Source: Myxococcales bacterium
GTDB lineage: Bacteria; Myxococcota_A; Polyangia; Palsa-1104; JAEUJZ01
DNA: 64,000 nt
Assembly (NCBI GenBank): GCA_016794365.1
Contig: JAEUKB010000040.1
Location: 1 to 64,000 of the forward strand
Direction: 5' to 3'
Below, piece by piece: positions 8,979 to 17,957 of this stretch. Position numbers and translations under genes: made by a program. Every line of letters starts with the position of its first letter. Position 1 is the first letter of the stretch. The notes beneath the pieces are model-generated. The model saw nothing but the letters and a program-made list of their open reading frames with translations, searched no databases and was not told where the DNA came from.

Positions 8979-9761
8979 GTGCTGGGAATCTTCTTCCTGC
9001 TTGTCTGGGTGACCGTGATCGCGGCGCTGACCAGCCACGAGCGCAACCGATCCGCGCTGCTTCTGGCTGAGCACTCGGAAGATGAGCTAAGTCCCAGCTT
9101 GCCGAGCGACGATCCGGCGCTGCTGGTTCGCTATTATCGGGTCGCGCTGGCACGGGCGATGCCGGTTCGCGATGAGCAGCTGCTGCGGATCAACCTGGCG
9201 TGTGCGCTCAACGCGCTGGCTGATCATCGTCAGGCGCTGGAAGAGCTGGATCGCGTGCAGCTTCAGCAGCTCAACCCGCTGGAAGTGGCGCTGTGGCTCA
9301 ACAACCGAGCGTACACGCTGGTGTTTTTGGGTCAGCCGGATGATGCGGTCGGTCATCTCGATGATGCGATGGAGCTGCTGCTGGGTGACGACGGGATGTC
9401 GCGTGATCCGCTCTTGTCGGCATGCATCAGCGGTACGCGCGGAATCGCCGAGCTGCATCGCAAAAACTACCAAGCGGCGGAAGCGGCGCTCGTATCAGCC
9501 CTGCGCAGCGAAGAAGAGTCAGTGTCGCTTCAGTTCGATCCCGAGTGGCAAGTGGATCCAGGACGCACGTCCGAGCGCTGGTTTTGGCTGGGCGAAGTCG
9601 CGTATGCCGAGCAAAAGCCAGTCGAAGCCCGTCGTCGCTATGAACGAGCCGCAGCCTATGCGAATACGCCGTTTGGCCGACGCGCGCAGACCAGCTTGGC
9701 AATGCTTCGCAGTCAGAAAGAGCTTCCGCCCGCAGCCGCTCCATCGACCACGAGCGCTTAG
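8979..9761 (+). CDS. Membrane-anchored TPR protein
   Basis: The protein has 260 residues with a GTG start. Residues 1-16 form a TM or signal-anchor helix (LGIFFLLVWVTVIAAL). The rest is helical-repeat sequence with TPR character: LRINLACALNALADHRQALEELDRV, WLNNRAYTLVFLGQPDDAVGHLDDAM, GTRGIAELHRKNYQAAEAALVSAL and WFWLGEVAYAEQKPVEARRRYERA. It is probably a scaffold for protein-protein contacts at the membrane; the partner is unknown. Its stop overlaps the stop of the convergent glycosyltransferase by three bases. Confidence 0.75.
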   Translation: MLGIFFLLVWVTVIAALTSHERNRSALLLAEHSEDELSPSLPSDDPALLVRYYRVALARAMPVRDEQLLRINLACALNALADHRQALEELDRVQLQQLNPLEVALWLNNRAYTLVFLGQPDDAVGHLDDAMELLLGDDGMSRDPLLSACISGTRGIAELHRKNYQAAEAALVSALRSEEESVSLQFDPEWQVDPGRTSERWFWLGEVAYAEQKPVEARRRYERAAAYANTPFGRRAQTSLAMLRSQKELPPAAAPSTTSA

Positions 9762-11245
9762 CGAACGCGCAAGCTGGATCCGCCGACCCACAACAGACCG
9801 GGTGCGACAAGACCCGCAAAACCCAGCGCTGTGAGGTAATCCCCGCGCTTCAGCAGCACGATAGCCATTGCCACATAGAGCAGTCCGAGCAAGACCTCGA
9901 TGCGGGCCAAGCGATCAAACACTGGACGATACTGACCTTGAAGCTGCTTTTGTCCGCCGGTCTTCGGCGTTCGCACAAACTCAGCGGCATTGCGAGACGA
10001 CAGCGCACCGCGCACAAGCTCACTCGTGAGCGATACGCAGAGTCCCATCGACAAGATCATCACCAGCGGCGACAGCCAAAGCGCCGCAAGTCCCGACTGA
10101 CCCAGCCGTCGCAGCGCCGCGCCGTAATACACCGACAGCGAAAGCCAGAGGCAAAGCACCGCAGAGAGCAGGCCTCCCGGCGGTGAAAACAGCGCGCTGA
10201 GCACACCAAGCGGTCCCAGCGGCAAAAACAGCAGCGCCAGCGCCAGATACGGCTGTCGCGTGTGGCGTGTCAGGTGCAGCAGCATCGTCAGCCGTTCCGA
10301 GAGCGATCGTCCTTTCACAAGCAGCTTCGCGACGAGACTTCGCAGCACCTGCGCGCCACCGCGAACCCAGCGCTTTTGCTGGCTACGGAACGCGGCCATT
10401 TTCTCGGGAAGCTCTGTCGGAATCGCGACGAAAGGAACAAGCTGCGACGAATACCCGAGCAGACGGACGCGATAGGAAAGGTCCAGATCCTCGGTCACCG
10501 ACGCAGTCACGTCCGATTCCGGGCCAACCCAGCCGCCCGCACGCCGGAGCGCTTCCTTTCGCCACACACCGCCCGAGCCGTTGAACTGAACCGGCTGATT
10601 GTGCGCTGACAGATACGACTGCTCGACGAGAAACAGACCGTGCAGGATCAGCGCTTGGATGCGCAAAAGCAGGCTTTCGTGTTCGTTGAGAAACGACCAG
10701 CGACCTTGCACAAACGCGAGCTGCGGCTCCGTCATCAACCGAGGCACAAGCTGCATCAAAAAGTCCGGCGACGGCACAAAGTCCACGTCGAGCACCGCGA
10801 CAAACTCACCACGGGCCAGCGGGAGTGCAAAGTCCAAGTGCCCAGCTTTGAAGCTGCGACGATCCGCACGACGAACCACCGCGATGTCAAAGCCAGCCTG
10901 CTGCGCAACTGCCACCGCTTCATCGACGATGCGAACCGTCTCATCCGTCGCATCCGAGTCATCCAGCACCTGAATCTGTAGTCGCTGTCGCGGCCAGATC
11001 AGCGCACACGCCGCCGAGATCGCGCGCGCCGCCACCAAGCGCTCATTGCGCATCGGCAGCTGCACCGTCACATACGGCAGGTCATCGGTCTGAAATGAAG
11101 GAATCTGCTCGTCGCGAAGCGGATGCCGCAGCGCCCACAGCCCAAGACGCAGCAGATGCAGGCTCGCGGCCAACAGAAGGAGCCAGAGCCCGAGCGAGAG
11201 CAGCGCATAGAGCGCTTCTGCCACACGAAGCAGCGACGGAGACAT
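9758..11245 (-). CDS. Family 2 glycosyltransferase, multi-pass membrane protein
   Basis: The protein has 495 residues. An N-terminal TM region precedes a GT2/cellulose-synthase-like catalytic domain: VQLPMRNE, VLDDSDATDETV, the substrate-binding VLDVDFVPSPDFL (D-x-D), TEDLDLSYR (catalytic TED) and the QQKRWVRG motif (QxxRW). Several hydrophobic segments follow. Such enzymes add sugars processively or singly to a lipid or polysaccharide on the cytoplasmic face and may couple this to export. The product is unknown. Its start lies 3 bp from the preA stop, so it appears to be the third gene of a preT-preA operon, an unexpected pairing. Confidence 0.9.
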   Translation of the reverse strand: MSPSLLRVAEALYALLSLGLWLLLLAASLHLLRLGLWALRHPLRDEQIPSFQTDDLPYVTVQLPMRNERLVAARAISAACALIWPRQRLQIQVLDDSDATDETVRIVDEAVAVAQQAGFDIAVVRRADRRSFKAGHLDFALPLARGEFVAVLDVDFVPSPDFLMQLVPRLMTEPQLAFVQGRWSFLNEHESLLLRIQALILHGLFLVEQSYLSAHNQPVQFNGSGGVWRKEALRRAGGWVGPESDVTASVTEDLDLSYRVRLLGYSSQLVPFVAIPTELPEKMAAFRSQQKRWVRGGAQVLRSLVAKLLVKGRSLSERLTMLLHLTRHTRQPYLALALLFLPLGPLGVLSALFSPPGGLLSAVLCLWLSLSVYYGAALRRLGQSGLAALWLSPLVMILSMGLCVSLTSELVRGALSSRNAAEFVRTPKTGGQKQLQGQYRPVFDRLARIEVLLGLLYVAMAIVLLKRGDYLTALGFAGLVAPGLLWVGGSSLRVR

Positions 11246-11248
11246 GGA

Positions 11249-12535
11249 CTACTGATCGTGACGGTTGGATCGAACGTGAGGATGCTGCGACGGGTTCTTG
11301 CTGTATTCCGTCCACGGCAAGCGCTCTTCGCCAAACGAGTCGATGCGCTTCATGGTGATGCAGTCATCGACGGGACAGACCAAGCTACAGAGGTTACAGC
11401 CGACGCACTTGTGCTCCAAGATCTCGACCGTCGAGCGGCCTTTATCATTGGGTCGTACCGCGATCGCTTGGTGCGCTCCGTCGTAGCAGGCTGCGTAACA
11501 GACCCCGCAGCCGATGCACTTGTCCTGCTTGATGTCGGCGATGACTCGGTAGTTTAGGTTGAGCTGCTCCCAGCGCTGATAACGCGGCACGCTCAGACCG
11601 ACCAGTTCCTGCACGCTTGACAGTCCTTTGCGATCCAGATACGACGACAGCCCGTCGATCATGTCGAGCACGACGCGGAAGCCGTGATGCATCACAGCTG
11701 TACAGACTTGCACCGTCGATGCCCCGAGGAGAATAAACTCCACCGCGTCCTGCCAGCTGGCGATGCCACCGATGCCAGAGATCGGGATCTTCACCGTCTG
11801 AGCCACCGACGCAACCATCGACAGCGCAATTGGCTTCACCGCTGGACCACAGTAACCACCGTGAGCTGATGCGCCATGCACCGACGGACGAGGCGTCAGC
11901 GTTTCCAGATCAATTCCCGTCACCGAGTTGATCGTATTGATGAGCGACACTGCGTCGGCGCCACCTTTTTCAGCCGCTCGTGCAGGAAACGTCACGTCGG
12001 TGATGTTCGGCGTCAGCTTGACGATCACCGGGGTATTGGCAACCTCTTTGACCCACTCGACGATCTGACAGGTGTAATCGGGAACTTGTCCGACGGCAGA
12101 GCCCATGCCGCGCTCGCTCATTCCATGTGGACAGCCGAAGTTTAGTTCCAGCCCGTCGGCACCAGCGTCTTCGGCACGACGCACGATGTCATGCCACGCC
12201 TCGCGCCGCGATTCGACCATCAGCGACACAATCAGCGCGTGCTTGGGATAGCGCTTCTTGACCTCGCTGATCTCTCGCAGATTGACATCGAGCGGACGAT
12301 CCGTGATGAGCTCAATGTTGTTGAGCCCCATCATCCGTCGCCCAGCATAATCCACCGACGAATAACGCGACGACACGTTGACGATCGGCTGCCCGAGCGT
12401 CTTCCACACCGCTCCGCCCCAGCCCGCATCGAAAGCGCGCATGATCTGGTCGCCAGTGTTGGTCGGCGGTGCCGAGGCCAGCCAGAACGGATTCGGCGAC
12501 TTGATTCCACAAAACTCGACGGACAAATCGGCCAT
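11249..12535 (-). CDS. preA: NAD-dependent dihydropyrimidine dehydrogenase, subunit PreA
   Basis: The protein has 428 residues. The N-terminal FMN-binding dihydroorotate/dihydropyrimidine dehydrogenase TIM barrel includes NPFWLASAPPTNTGDQI, LELNFGCPHGMSERGMGSA, VIVKLTPNITDV and GIGGIASWQDAVEFILLGA. A C-terminal 2x[4Fe-4S] ferredoxin domain follows with CIGCGVCYAAC and CVGCNLCSLVCPV. With PreT it reduces uracil and thymine using NADH, the first step of reductive pyrimidine catabolism. The preT stop is 18 bp upstream. No dihydropyrimidinase or beta-ureidopropionase gene is in the window. Confidence 0.95.
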   Translation of the reverse strand: MADLSVEFCGIKSPNPFWLASAPPTNTGDQIMRAFDAGWGGAVWKTLGQPIVNVSSRYSSVDYAGRRMMGLNNIELITDRPLDVNLREISEVKKRYPKHALIVSLMVESRREAWHDIVRRAEDAGADGLELNFGCPHGMSERGMGSAVGQVPDYTCQIVEWVKEVANTPVIVKLTPNITDVTFPARAAEKGGADAVSLINTINSVTGIDLETLTPRPSVHGASAHGGYCGPAVKPIALSMVASVAQTVKIPISGIGGIASWQDAVEFILLGASTVQVCTAVMHHGFRVVLDMIDGLSSYLDRKGLSSVQELVGLSVPRYQRWEQLNLNYRVIADIKQDKCIGCGVCYAACYDGAHQAIAVRPNDKGRSTVEILEHKCVGCNLCSLVCPVDDCITMKRIDSFGEERLPWTEYSKNPSQHPHVRSNRHDQ

Positions 12536-12553
12536 CGTGAAAACCTCCAGCGC

Positions 12554-13972
12554 CTAACGCGCCCCTCCGAGCTTGCCCAGGACTTCTTCCGCGATGGTGC
12601 GCGCCGCACGCTGACCTTCAGCGACGGCATTGACCACCTCTTGGCCACCAGACACGCAGTCGCCCGCCGCAAAATAGCGCGGATTCGATGTCCGTCCGAG
12701 CGCGTCTGCAACCACTTTGCCTCCGTCTACACGAACCGACAGCTCAGCGGTCAGCTTGGCGCCTTTTTGTCCCGTCGCACGAATCACCAGGTCCGCAGGC
12801 AGGGTCTCTAGCTTTTCTCCACCGTCGGGAAGCTTGCGTCCCAGCTCAAGACCACTTACTCGGCTCATCTTGGGCGACGGTCCGCGCGCGGGACCGAGCA
12901 CCCGATGCGGCACCGCATGAAGCACCAGCTCGACACCCGCATCCTTGGCCAGCTCTAGCTCGTGCGCGTAGGCCGACAGCTGCTCGCGACCGCGACGATA
13001 CAAGAGCCACACCTTCCCTGCCCCGCCCCGGCTCGCCTGTGTCACCACGTCGATCGCCGTGTTTCCGCCGCCGATGACCGCGACGCGAGCGCCACGCAGC
13101 ACCTCGAAGATCTCGCGATCCCCACGCTTGAGCGCAGCGATGAAGTCGAGTCCATCCCACACGCCCGGAAGATCTTCACCGTCGATATGGATGCCGGGAA
13201 TTGCGCCCATACCGACGCCGATGAAGATCGCGTCGTGACGGCTCTCTAGCTCACTCAGCGAGATGTCTTTTCCGACGGTGACTCCACAGCGGATCGTCAC
13301 ACCTGCATCAATCAGCCAGTCCACTTCCGCCAAAGCAACCTCGGGCGTCATCTTGTACTGCGCCACGCCGTAGGTATTCAGACCGCCGGGACGCTCTGCC
13401 GCTTCGTAGATCACCGACTGATAACCGAGCTTGAGCAGCTCTGCCGCACAGGACAGACCCGCCGGACCCGCCCCGATGATGCCCACCGAGCCCGCTTTCG
13501 GCGATCCCGGCGTCAGGATCTTCTGATGAACCGCCATCGCATGGTCCGTCGCAAAGCGCTGAAGCGGTCCGATCTGGATTGGCTTGTGCTGATCTTGCAG
13601 AACGCACGCACCTTCACAGAGCACTTCCGTCGGACACACGCGCGCACAGCTTGCGCCAAGGATGTTTGCCGACAAGATGGTCCGCGCGGCTCCGCCTGGA
13701 TTGTTCGTCCCAATCTGACGGATAAACAGCGGCACATCGATGTGGGTGGGACAGGCCTTCATACACGGTGCGTCGTAACAGAACAGACACCGGTTGGCCT
13801 CGGCGAGTGCTTCGTCCTTCGACAGCGCAGGGCGAAGCTCGCGAGCAAGCGCTTTTTTGTGAAAACTCTCGGCCATCATGTCGGGGAAATTAGCACAGCC
13901 GTATACCTGACAAGTCCCAAAATTGGTACAACCACCGCGCCGTTTGCTGGGTCGCGTCTGGATCGAGTGCAT
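12554..13972 (-). CDS. preT: Dihydropyrimidine dehydrogenase subunit PreT (NAD(P)H/FAD/Fe-S electron-input subunit)
   Basis: The protein has 472 residues from the ATG at 13972. It resembles the glutamate synthase small subunit: Cys motifs CLFCYDAPCMKACPTHID and CARVCPTEVLCEGAC bind [4Fe-4S] clusters, GAGPAGLSCAAELLK is an FAD-binding motif, and VIGGGNTAIDV is an NAD(P)H-binding motif; ATGDC-like FAAGDCVSGGQEV closes the FAD site. It feeds electrons to PreA. The first 35 residues carry a further Cys cluster (CTNFGTCQVYGC) not seen in the E. coli protein I remember. A shorter start at an internal ATG (MAESFHKK) would remove it, so the start is uncertain. Confidence 0.93.
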   Translation of the reverse strand: MHSIQTRPSKRRGGCTNFGTCQVYGCANFPDMMAESFHKKALARELRPALSKDEALAEANRCLFCYDAPCMKACPTHIDVPLFIRQIGTNNPGGAARTILSANILGASCARVCPTEVLCEGACVLQDQHKPIQIGPLQRFATDHAMAVHQKILTPGSPKAGSVGIIGAGPAGLSCAAELLKLGYQSVIYEAAERPGGLNTYGVAQYKMTPEVALAEVDWLIDAGVTIRCGVTVGKDISLSELESRHDAIFIGVGMGAIPGIHIDGEDLPGVWDGLDFIAALKRGDREIFEVLRGARVAVIGGGNTAIDVVTQASRGGAGKVWLLYRRGREQLSAYAHELELAKDAGVELVLHAVPHRVLGPARGPSPKMSRVSGLELGRKLPDGGEKLETLPADLVIRATGQKGAKLTAELSVRVDGGKVVADALGRTSNPRYFAAGDCVSGGQEVVNAVAEGQRAARTIAEEVLGKLGGAR

Positions 13973-14117
13973 CGCGTCTCAGCGACGGCACTTACTGGCG
14001 ATTTTTGGCTCGCGGCAAGTCCTTGCCACAGCGGTCTGACACAGCGCGATTGACGTAGAATGACCATATATGTCATGTAGTTTGTGCTTCAGTCGGTCGT
14101 TTCGCGTAGGAGCCTAC

Positions 14118-14888
14118 ATGACACTCGCCGCCCAGCCTGAGCCCACTGACCTTTCGTTTGCGCTCGCCTCGCTTCAGCAGGTTGCGACTTCGCTGCGAAA
14201 GGCGCGATCAGGCAGGATTCCGTCTGGGCAAGAGCGAAGTCAGCTCCTGTCGATGGTGGCGAAGATGGGTCCGTCGGTGTTTCCGCAGCTTCTGCGCTCG
14301 CTCGGTTCGGACAGCGACGAAGAAGCAAGCTGGGCAGGACAGCTTCTGCGCCAGACTGAGCTGACGGAAGTGGCTGCGCGGTTGGGTAAGCTTCTGACGA
14401 CGCCCAGTCACTCTGATGTTGTGAAGGCGCGCGCGCTGGCGATCGTGGCTGACTTGGGGCTTTCCCCACCGCAAGATGTCAAGCTGAGCGATCCGGATCG
14501 GTTCATCGCAGATTCCGTCGCAGAGCTGCTGTCCACAATTGAGTCTGCGGATGATCTGCGACGCGCCACAAACGACCTGCTGTGCGCGGTGCCCCCCGAC
14601 GAGCTGTCCTCGGTGCTGCGCGAAGTGGTCTGCTACGGTGGCGAGCCAGGTCAGGCGCTGCTTGAGTCGGTGCTGATCGATGAACGAACGCCGCGCGCGG
14701 TGGTTGCCGAGCTGATTCCGCTCACTCGCCCGAGTCGCAACCTGCCTGTGCGGCGCTCAGTTCCGGTTGTGTCCCAAGCCCGCACCGCTCGTCCAAGCCC
14801 GACTGCGAGCCGTTATCCGTCACGGCGCGCGCTGCTCGACGCCTTGCCTTTGTACCGTCGCAGAAAGCCACCGCAAGCTCGCCTGTAG
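14118..14888 (+). CDS. Hypothetical protein, HEAT-like helical repeats
   Basis: The ATG at 14118 has AGGAG nine bases upstream and gives 256 residues; the frame extends back to 14070 without a better start. The body is alpha-helical with repeat-like stretches (MGPSVFPQLLRSLGSDSDEEASWAGQLL, VVKARALAIVADLGL, DRFIADSVAELLSTIE, PRAVVAELIPL) resembling HEAT/armadillo surfaces. The last 50 residues are basic and proline-rich. I recognise no catalytic motif. The role may be protein binding. It lies divergently from preT and 78 bp before an MFS gene. Confidence 0.65.
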   Translation: MTLAAQPEPTDLSFALASLQQVATSLRKARSGRIPSGQERSQLLSMVAKMGPSVFPQLLRSLGSDSDEEASWAGQLLRQTELTEVAARLGKLLTTPSHSDVVKARALAIVADLGLSPPQDVKLSDPDRFIADSVAELLSTIESADDLRRATNDLLCAVPPDELSSVLREVVCYGGEPGQALLESVLIDERTPRAVVAELIPLTRPSRNLPVRRSVPVVSQARTARPSPTASRYPSRRALLDALPLYRRRKPPQARL

Positions 14889-14966
14889 CCACCGCGCATC
14901 GCCAATCTATCGTATCGTTAAGGCTGCTGCGGGTTTTCGACCCCTCGCCACCCCTTCGGAGTCCCT

Positions 14967-16196
14967 TTGAATCGCGCACTCATTCCGATCTTCTTGATCG
15001 TTCTCGTTGACGTGTTCGGTCTGACGCTGGTCCTGCCACTTCAGGCCATTTATGCCGAAAAGCTCGGCGCTTCCGCACTGCAAGCCACCATGCTGGTGTC
15101 GGTGTTCGCGGTGTGTCAGCTCGTCGCCAGTCCACTGCTTGGAAGCTGGTCCGATCGCATCGGTCGCAAGTCGGTGCTGATCTTTAGCCAAATCGGAGCC
15201 GTGATCGGTTACCTGGCGATGGCTTCCGCGTCGTCGATCTGGATGCTGTACCTCGCGCGGGTGATTCAAGGCACCACGGCGGGCAATCTCTCGATCGCGC
15301 AGGCTTATATCGCAGACAACTCCGAGGCCAAAGATCGCGCCAAGTCGTTCGCCCTGATCGGCATCGCGTTCGGAATCGGCTTCTTCATCGGTCCGGCGCT
15401 GACCGGCATGCTGGTTCGCTACGGTTTGGCTGCACCGATCTTCGTCGCGGCCTTCATGTCAGCGCTGTCGCTCGTCTGTACGCTCGTGCTGCTGCCCGGA
15501 GAAGTCAGTGTTCGCTCGGCCCCCAGCGATGTCGCCCTGCCCGGCGGCAAGCGGCTGTCGATCTTCGAGTGGCGCGCCTACCTTCAGTACTTCGAGCGTC
15601 CCGTGCTTCGCGCGATGCTCATCCAGTTTCTGTTCTTCGCGATGTGCTTTTCGGTGTTTATGTCCGGCTTTTCGCTCTATGCCGAGCGTCGCTACGTCTA
15701 CGACGGACATCCGTTCAGCCCGCGAGAGATCGGCTACCTCTTCGCCTACAGCGGCTTTTTGGGCCTGATCCTGCAAGGCGGACTGATCGGTCGGCTCGTG
15801 AAGCGCTTTGGCGAGCGCAGCCTGGTGGTGTCCGGGTTCATCTCGATCGTGGTGGGCTTTGTGATCTTGGCGAGCACCGACACCGTGGCTGGTCTGGTGA
15901 TCTCGACGACGATTTCGACGTACGGAAACGCGGTGGTTCGTCCGATCCTAAGCAGCTTGATTTCCCAGAGCGCGGCGCGGCACGAGCAAGGCACCGTGAT
16001 TGGACTCACGCAGTCGCTTCAGTCGGTGGCACAGATCGTCGCGCCGTTTTTGGCCGGGCTGCTGCTGGAACATCACATGCTGTGGCAGTGGGGAGCGATG
16101 GCCGCCGTTGCGGCGCTGCTTGGGCTGCTGATGGCGCCGCTTGGCTCGCAAAAAGCGGTCTCGGCGGCGCAAGTGGTCGCGACGGACGCGGAGTAA
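14967..16196 (+). CDS. MFS transporter (TetA-like drug/proton antiporter type)
   Basis: The protein has 409 residues, starts TTG with CGGAG upstream, and has about 12 TM helices. The MFS motif A appears as GSWSDRIGRKSVL in the loop between TM2 and TM3. The central region IQGTTAGNLSIAQAYIADNS and IGIAFGIGFFIGPAL (motif C-like) places it with the drug:H+ antiporters. The substrate is unknown. It converges on boxB, with a hairpin between the two stops. It might export aromatic compounds given the neighbouring Box genes, but nothing in the sequence shows this. Confidence 0.88.
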   Translation: MNRALIPIFLIVLVDVFGLTLVLPLQAIYAEKLGASALQATMLVSVFAVCQLVASPLLGSWSDRIGRKSVLIFSQIGAVIGYLAMASASSIWMLYLARVIQGTTAGNLSIAQAYIADNSEAKDRAKSFALIGIAFGIGFFIGPALTGMLVRYGLAAPIFVAAFMSALSLVCTLVLLPGEVSVRSAPSDVALPGGKRLSIFEWRAYLQYFERPVLRAMLIQFLFFAMCFSVFMSGFSLYAERRYVYDGHPFSPREIGYLFAYSGFLGLILQGGLIGRLVKRFGERSLVVSGFISIVVGFVILASTDTVAGLVISTTISTYGNAVVRPILSSLISQSAARHEQGTVIGLTQSLQSVAQIVAPFLAGLLLEHHMLWQWGAMAAVAALLGLLMAPLGSQKAVSAAQVVATDAE

Positions 16197-16234
16197 CGAG
16201 CGCTTGGCCTGGATCGGACAGGCCGCACTCGTTT
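16197..16234. terminator. Bidirectional terminator between the MFS gene and boxB
   Basis: GGCCTG (16206-16211) pairs with CAGGCC (16219-16224) around a 7-nt loop. The stem is extended by CGAGCGC (16197-16203) against GCACTCG (16225-16231) with one mismatch and a TT bulge. TTT follows on the plus strand. It lies in the 46-bp convergent gap, the expected place for a shared terminator. Confidence 0.6.
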
Positions 16235-16242
16235 AGAACGCC

Positions 16243-17694
16243 TTAGGCGGGCAGGTGACGGACGTACTCGAACTCGAACGGACGGCTGTTGATGCCGCGT
16301 GCGGGCGGAGCAATCCAGCCTGCGATCTTTCCAGGCTCGGTCACGCCACGCATGATCTGCTGAAGGTAGACGCGGTCAGTTTCCGTCGGTAGCCACTTGC
16401 TGCGGTTGGACTCGAACTCACCCTTTGAGATCGGGTTGCCGCTCGGATCGAAGTAGTTGTCCGAGTTCATGCCGTAGATGCCGATGTGACGGTGGAAGCG
16501 ACGGCTCGGCAGGCTGAGCTTGAACGCTGCGCCGCGATCCCCAAGCTGACGCTCGATTGTGCGGTTCCACTTATCGACGGCGCGCTGACAGTCGGCGACG
16601 TAGCCATCGCGCAGGACTTCGTTCATTGCGTTGCGCAGAGGCACCTGCGTCATCACGATCTTGCCGCCTTCGCTGGGTACGGGCATCTCGTAGAACTGAT
16701 TGAGACCCGAGTGCTCGCTGTAGCTGTCTTCTTTGTAACGACCCTTGAGACCAGCGGCGAAGAACTCTGCTGCGTTCGACGAAATCTCACCGCCAAACAG
16801 ATCTTCCGACAGCGAAAACCACAGGTGAAGGTGACGCTGCACCATATCGAGCGGAATGCCTCCCGCTTTGATCACCGCTTCGGGATCGTCGGAGCCCGTC
16901 TCTTTCATCAGCTCACAGGCACGCTGCACCACGCGATCGACGCCGGTTTCCCCGACGAACATGTGATGCGCTTCTTCGGTGAGCATGAACTTACAGGTGC
17001 GCGACAGCGGATCGAAGCCCGACTCACTGAGCGCGCAGAGCTGAAACTTGCCGTCGCGGTCGGTGAACATCGTGAACATATAAAAATCGAGCCACGACTT
17101 CACCGGCTCATTGAACGCCCCCAAGATGCGAGGCTTGTCGCGATCACCGGAACGTCGCTCGAGCATCGCTTCCGCTTCTTCGCGACCGTCTTTGCCAAAG
17201 TACGAGTGCAGTAGGTACACCATCGCCCACAGGTGACGACCTTCCTCGACGTTGACTTGGAACAGGTTGCGCAGATCGTACAGCGACGGAGCCGTGTGAC
17301 CGAGCATGCGCTGCTGCTCGACCGAAGCGGGCTCTGTATCGCCTTGCGTCACGATGATCCGACGCAGCGTGTTGCGATATTCCCCAGGAACTTCCTGCCA
17401 CGCTGGCTGACCATAGTGATCTCCGAAGCCAATCGTCCGTCCCGCAACCGCCGGTTCAAGGAAGATGCCCCAGCGATATTCCGGCATGCGAACGTAGTCG
17501 AAGTGCGCCCAGCCGTCCGTTTCGACGCTGATGGCGGTCCGCAGGTAGACATCGCTTTCCTGGAACTGGTCCGGGCCCATCTCTTTCCACCACGAGATGT
17601 AGTTTGGAAGCCACTGCTCCAGCGCCCGCTGTAGACGCTTATCCGCCGAGAGATTGACGTTGTTTGGAATCTTTTCAAAGAGTTCTACGGTCAT
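16243..17694 (-). CDS. boxB: Benzoyl-CoA 2,3-epoxidase, oxygenase subunit BoxB
   Basis: The protein has 483 residues from the ATG at 17694 (MTVELFEKIPNNVNL); the frame extends upstream to 17922 but the added residues are basic and unstructured. The diiron carboxylate ligands typical of BoxB are visible in NVEEGRHLWAM and LTEEAHHMFVGETG, with RHLHLWFSLSEDLFGGE further on. BoxB uses O2 to epoxidise benzoyl-CoA in aerobic aromatic degradation, with electrons from BoxA. boxC precedes it on the same strand, 263 bp away. BoxA, the BoxD aldehyde dehydrogenase and benzoate-CoA ligase are not in this window. Confidence 0.95.
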   Translation of the reverse strand: MTVELFEKIPNNVNLSADKRLQRALEQWLPNYISWWKEMGPDQFQESDVYLRTAISVETDGWAHFDYVRMPEYRWGIFLEPAVAGRTIGFGDHYGQPAWQEVPGEYRNTLRRIIVTQGDTEPASVEQQRMLGHTAPSLYDLRNLFQVNVEEGRHLWAMVYLLHSYFGKDGREEAEAMLERRSGDRDKPRILGAFNEPVKSWLDFYMFTMFTDRDGKFQLCALSESGFDPLSRTCKFMLTEEAHHMFVGETGVDRVVQRACELMKETGSDDPEAVIKAGGIPLDMVQRHLHLWFSLSEDLFGGEISSNAAEFFAAGLKGRYKEDSYSEHSGLNQFYEMPVPSEGGKIVMTQVPLRNAMNEVLRDGYVADCQRAVDKWNRTIERQLGDRGAAFKLSLPSRRFHRHIGIYGMNSDNYFDPSGNPISKGEFESNRSKWLPTETDRVYLQQIMRGVTEPGKIAGWIAPPARGINSRPFEFEYVRHLPA

Positions 17695-17828
17695 CTTTGG
17701 CTGACCTTTCGTGTGTCGCTGTTCGCGCGTCTCGATGTTGAGATTCCGCAGCCGGAATCTTTGGAGCGGTCTTATCACGACTTGCGGGGGAAGAACCAGT
17801 GCGACAGAGCGGCATTTGCGACGAGAAA

Positions 17829-17847
17829 GTGTTCCTTTTGGGAACAC
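17829..17847. promoter_or_regulatory. 19-bp palindrome in the boxC-boxB gap
   Basis: GTGTTCC-TTTTG-GGAACAC is a perfect 7-5-7 inverted repeat, 111 bp after the boxC stop and 134 bp before the boxB start in the direction of transcription. It may be a hairpin in the boxCB mRNA or an operator. The loop is A/T-rich but no T-run follows on either strand, so a standard terminator is less likely. Confidence 0.45.
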
Positions 17848-17957
17848 CAACCTGGGCCAAAGCCGCGTAGAACATGCAGCGCGGGAACGCATACAGAACC
17901 AGGACGCTTCATCGCGAAGCACGCGAAAAAGGTCCGCAGCGGATCGAAAGCGGTGGG

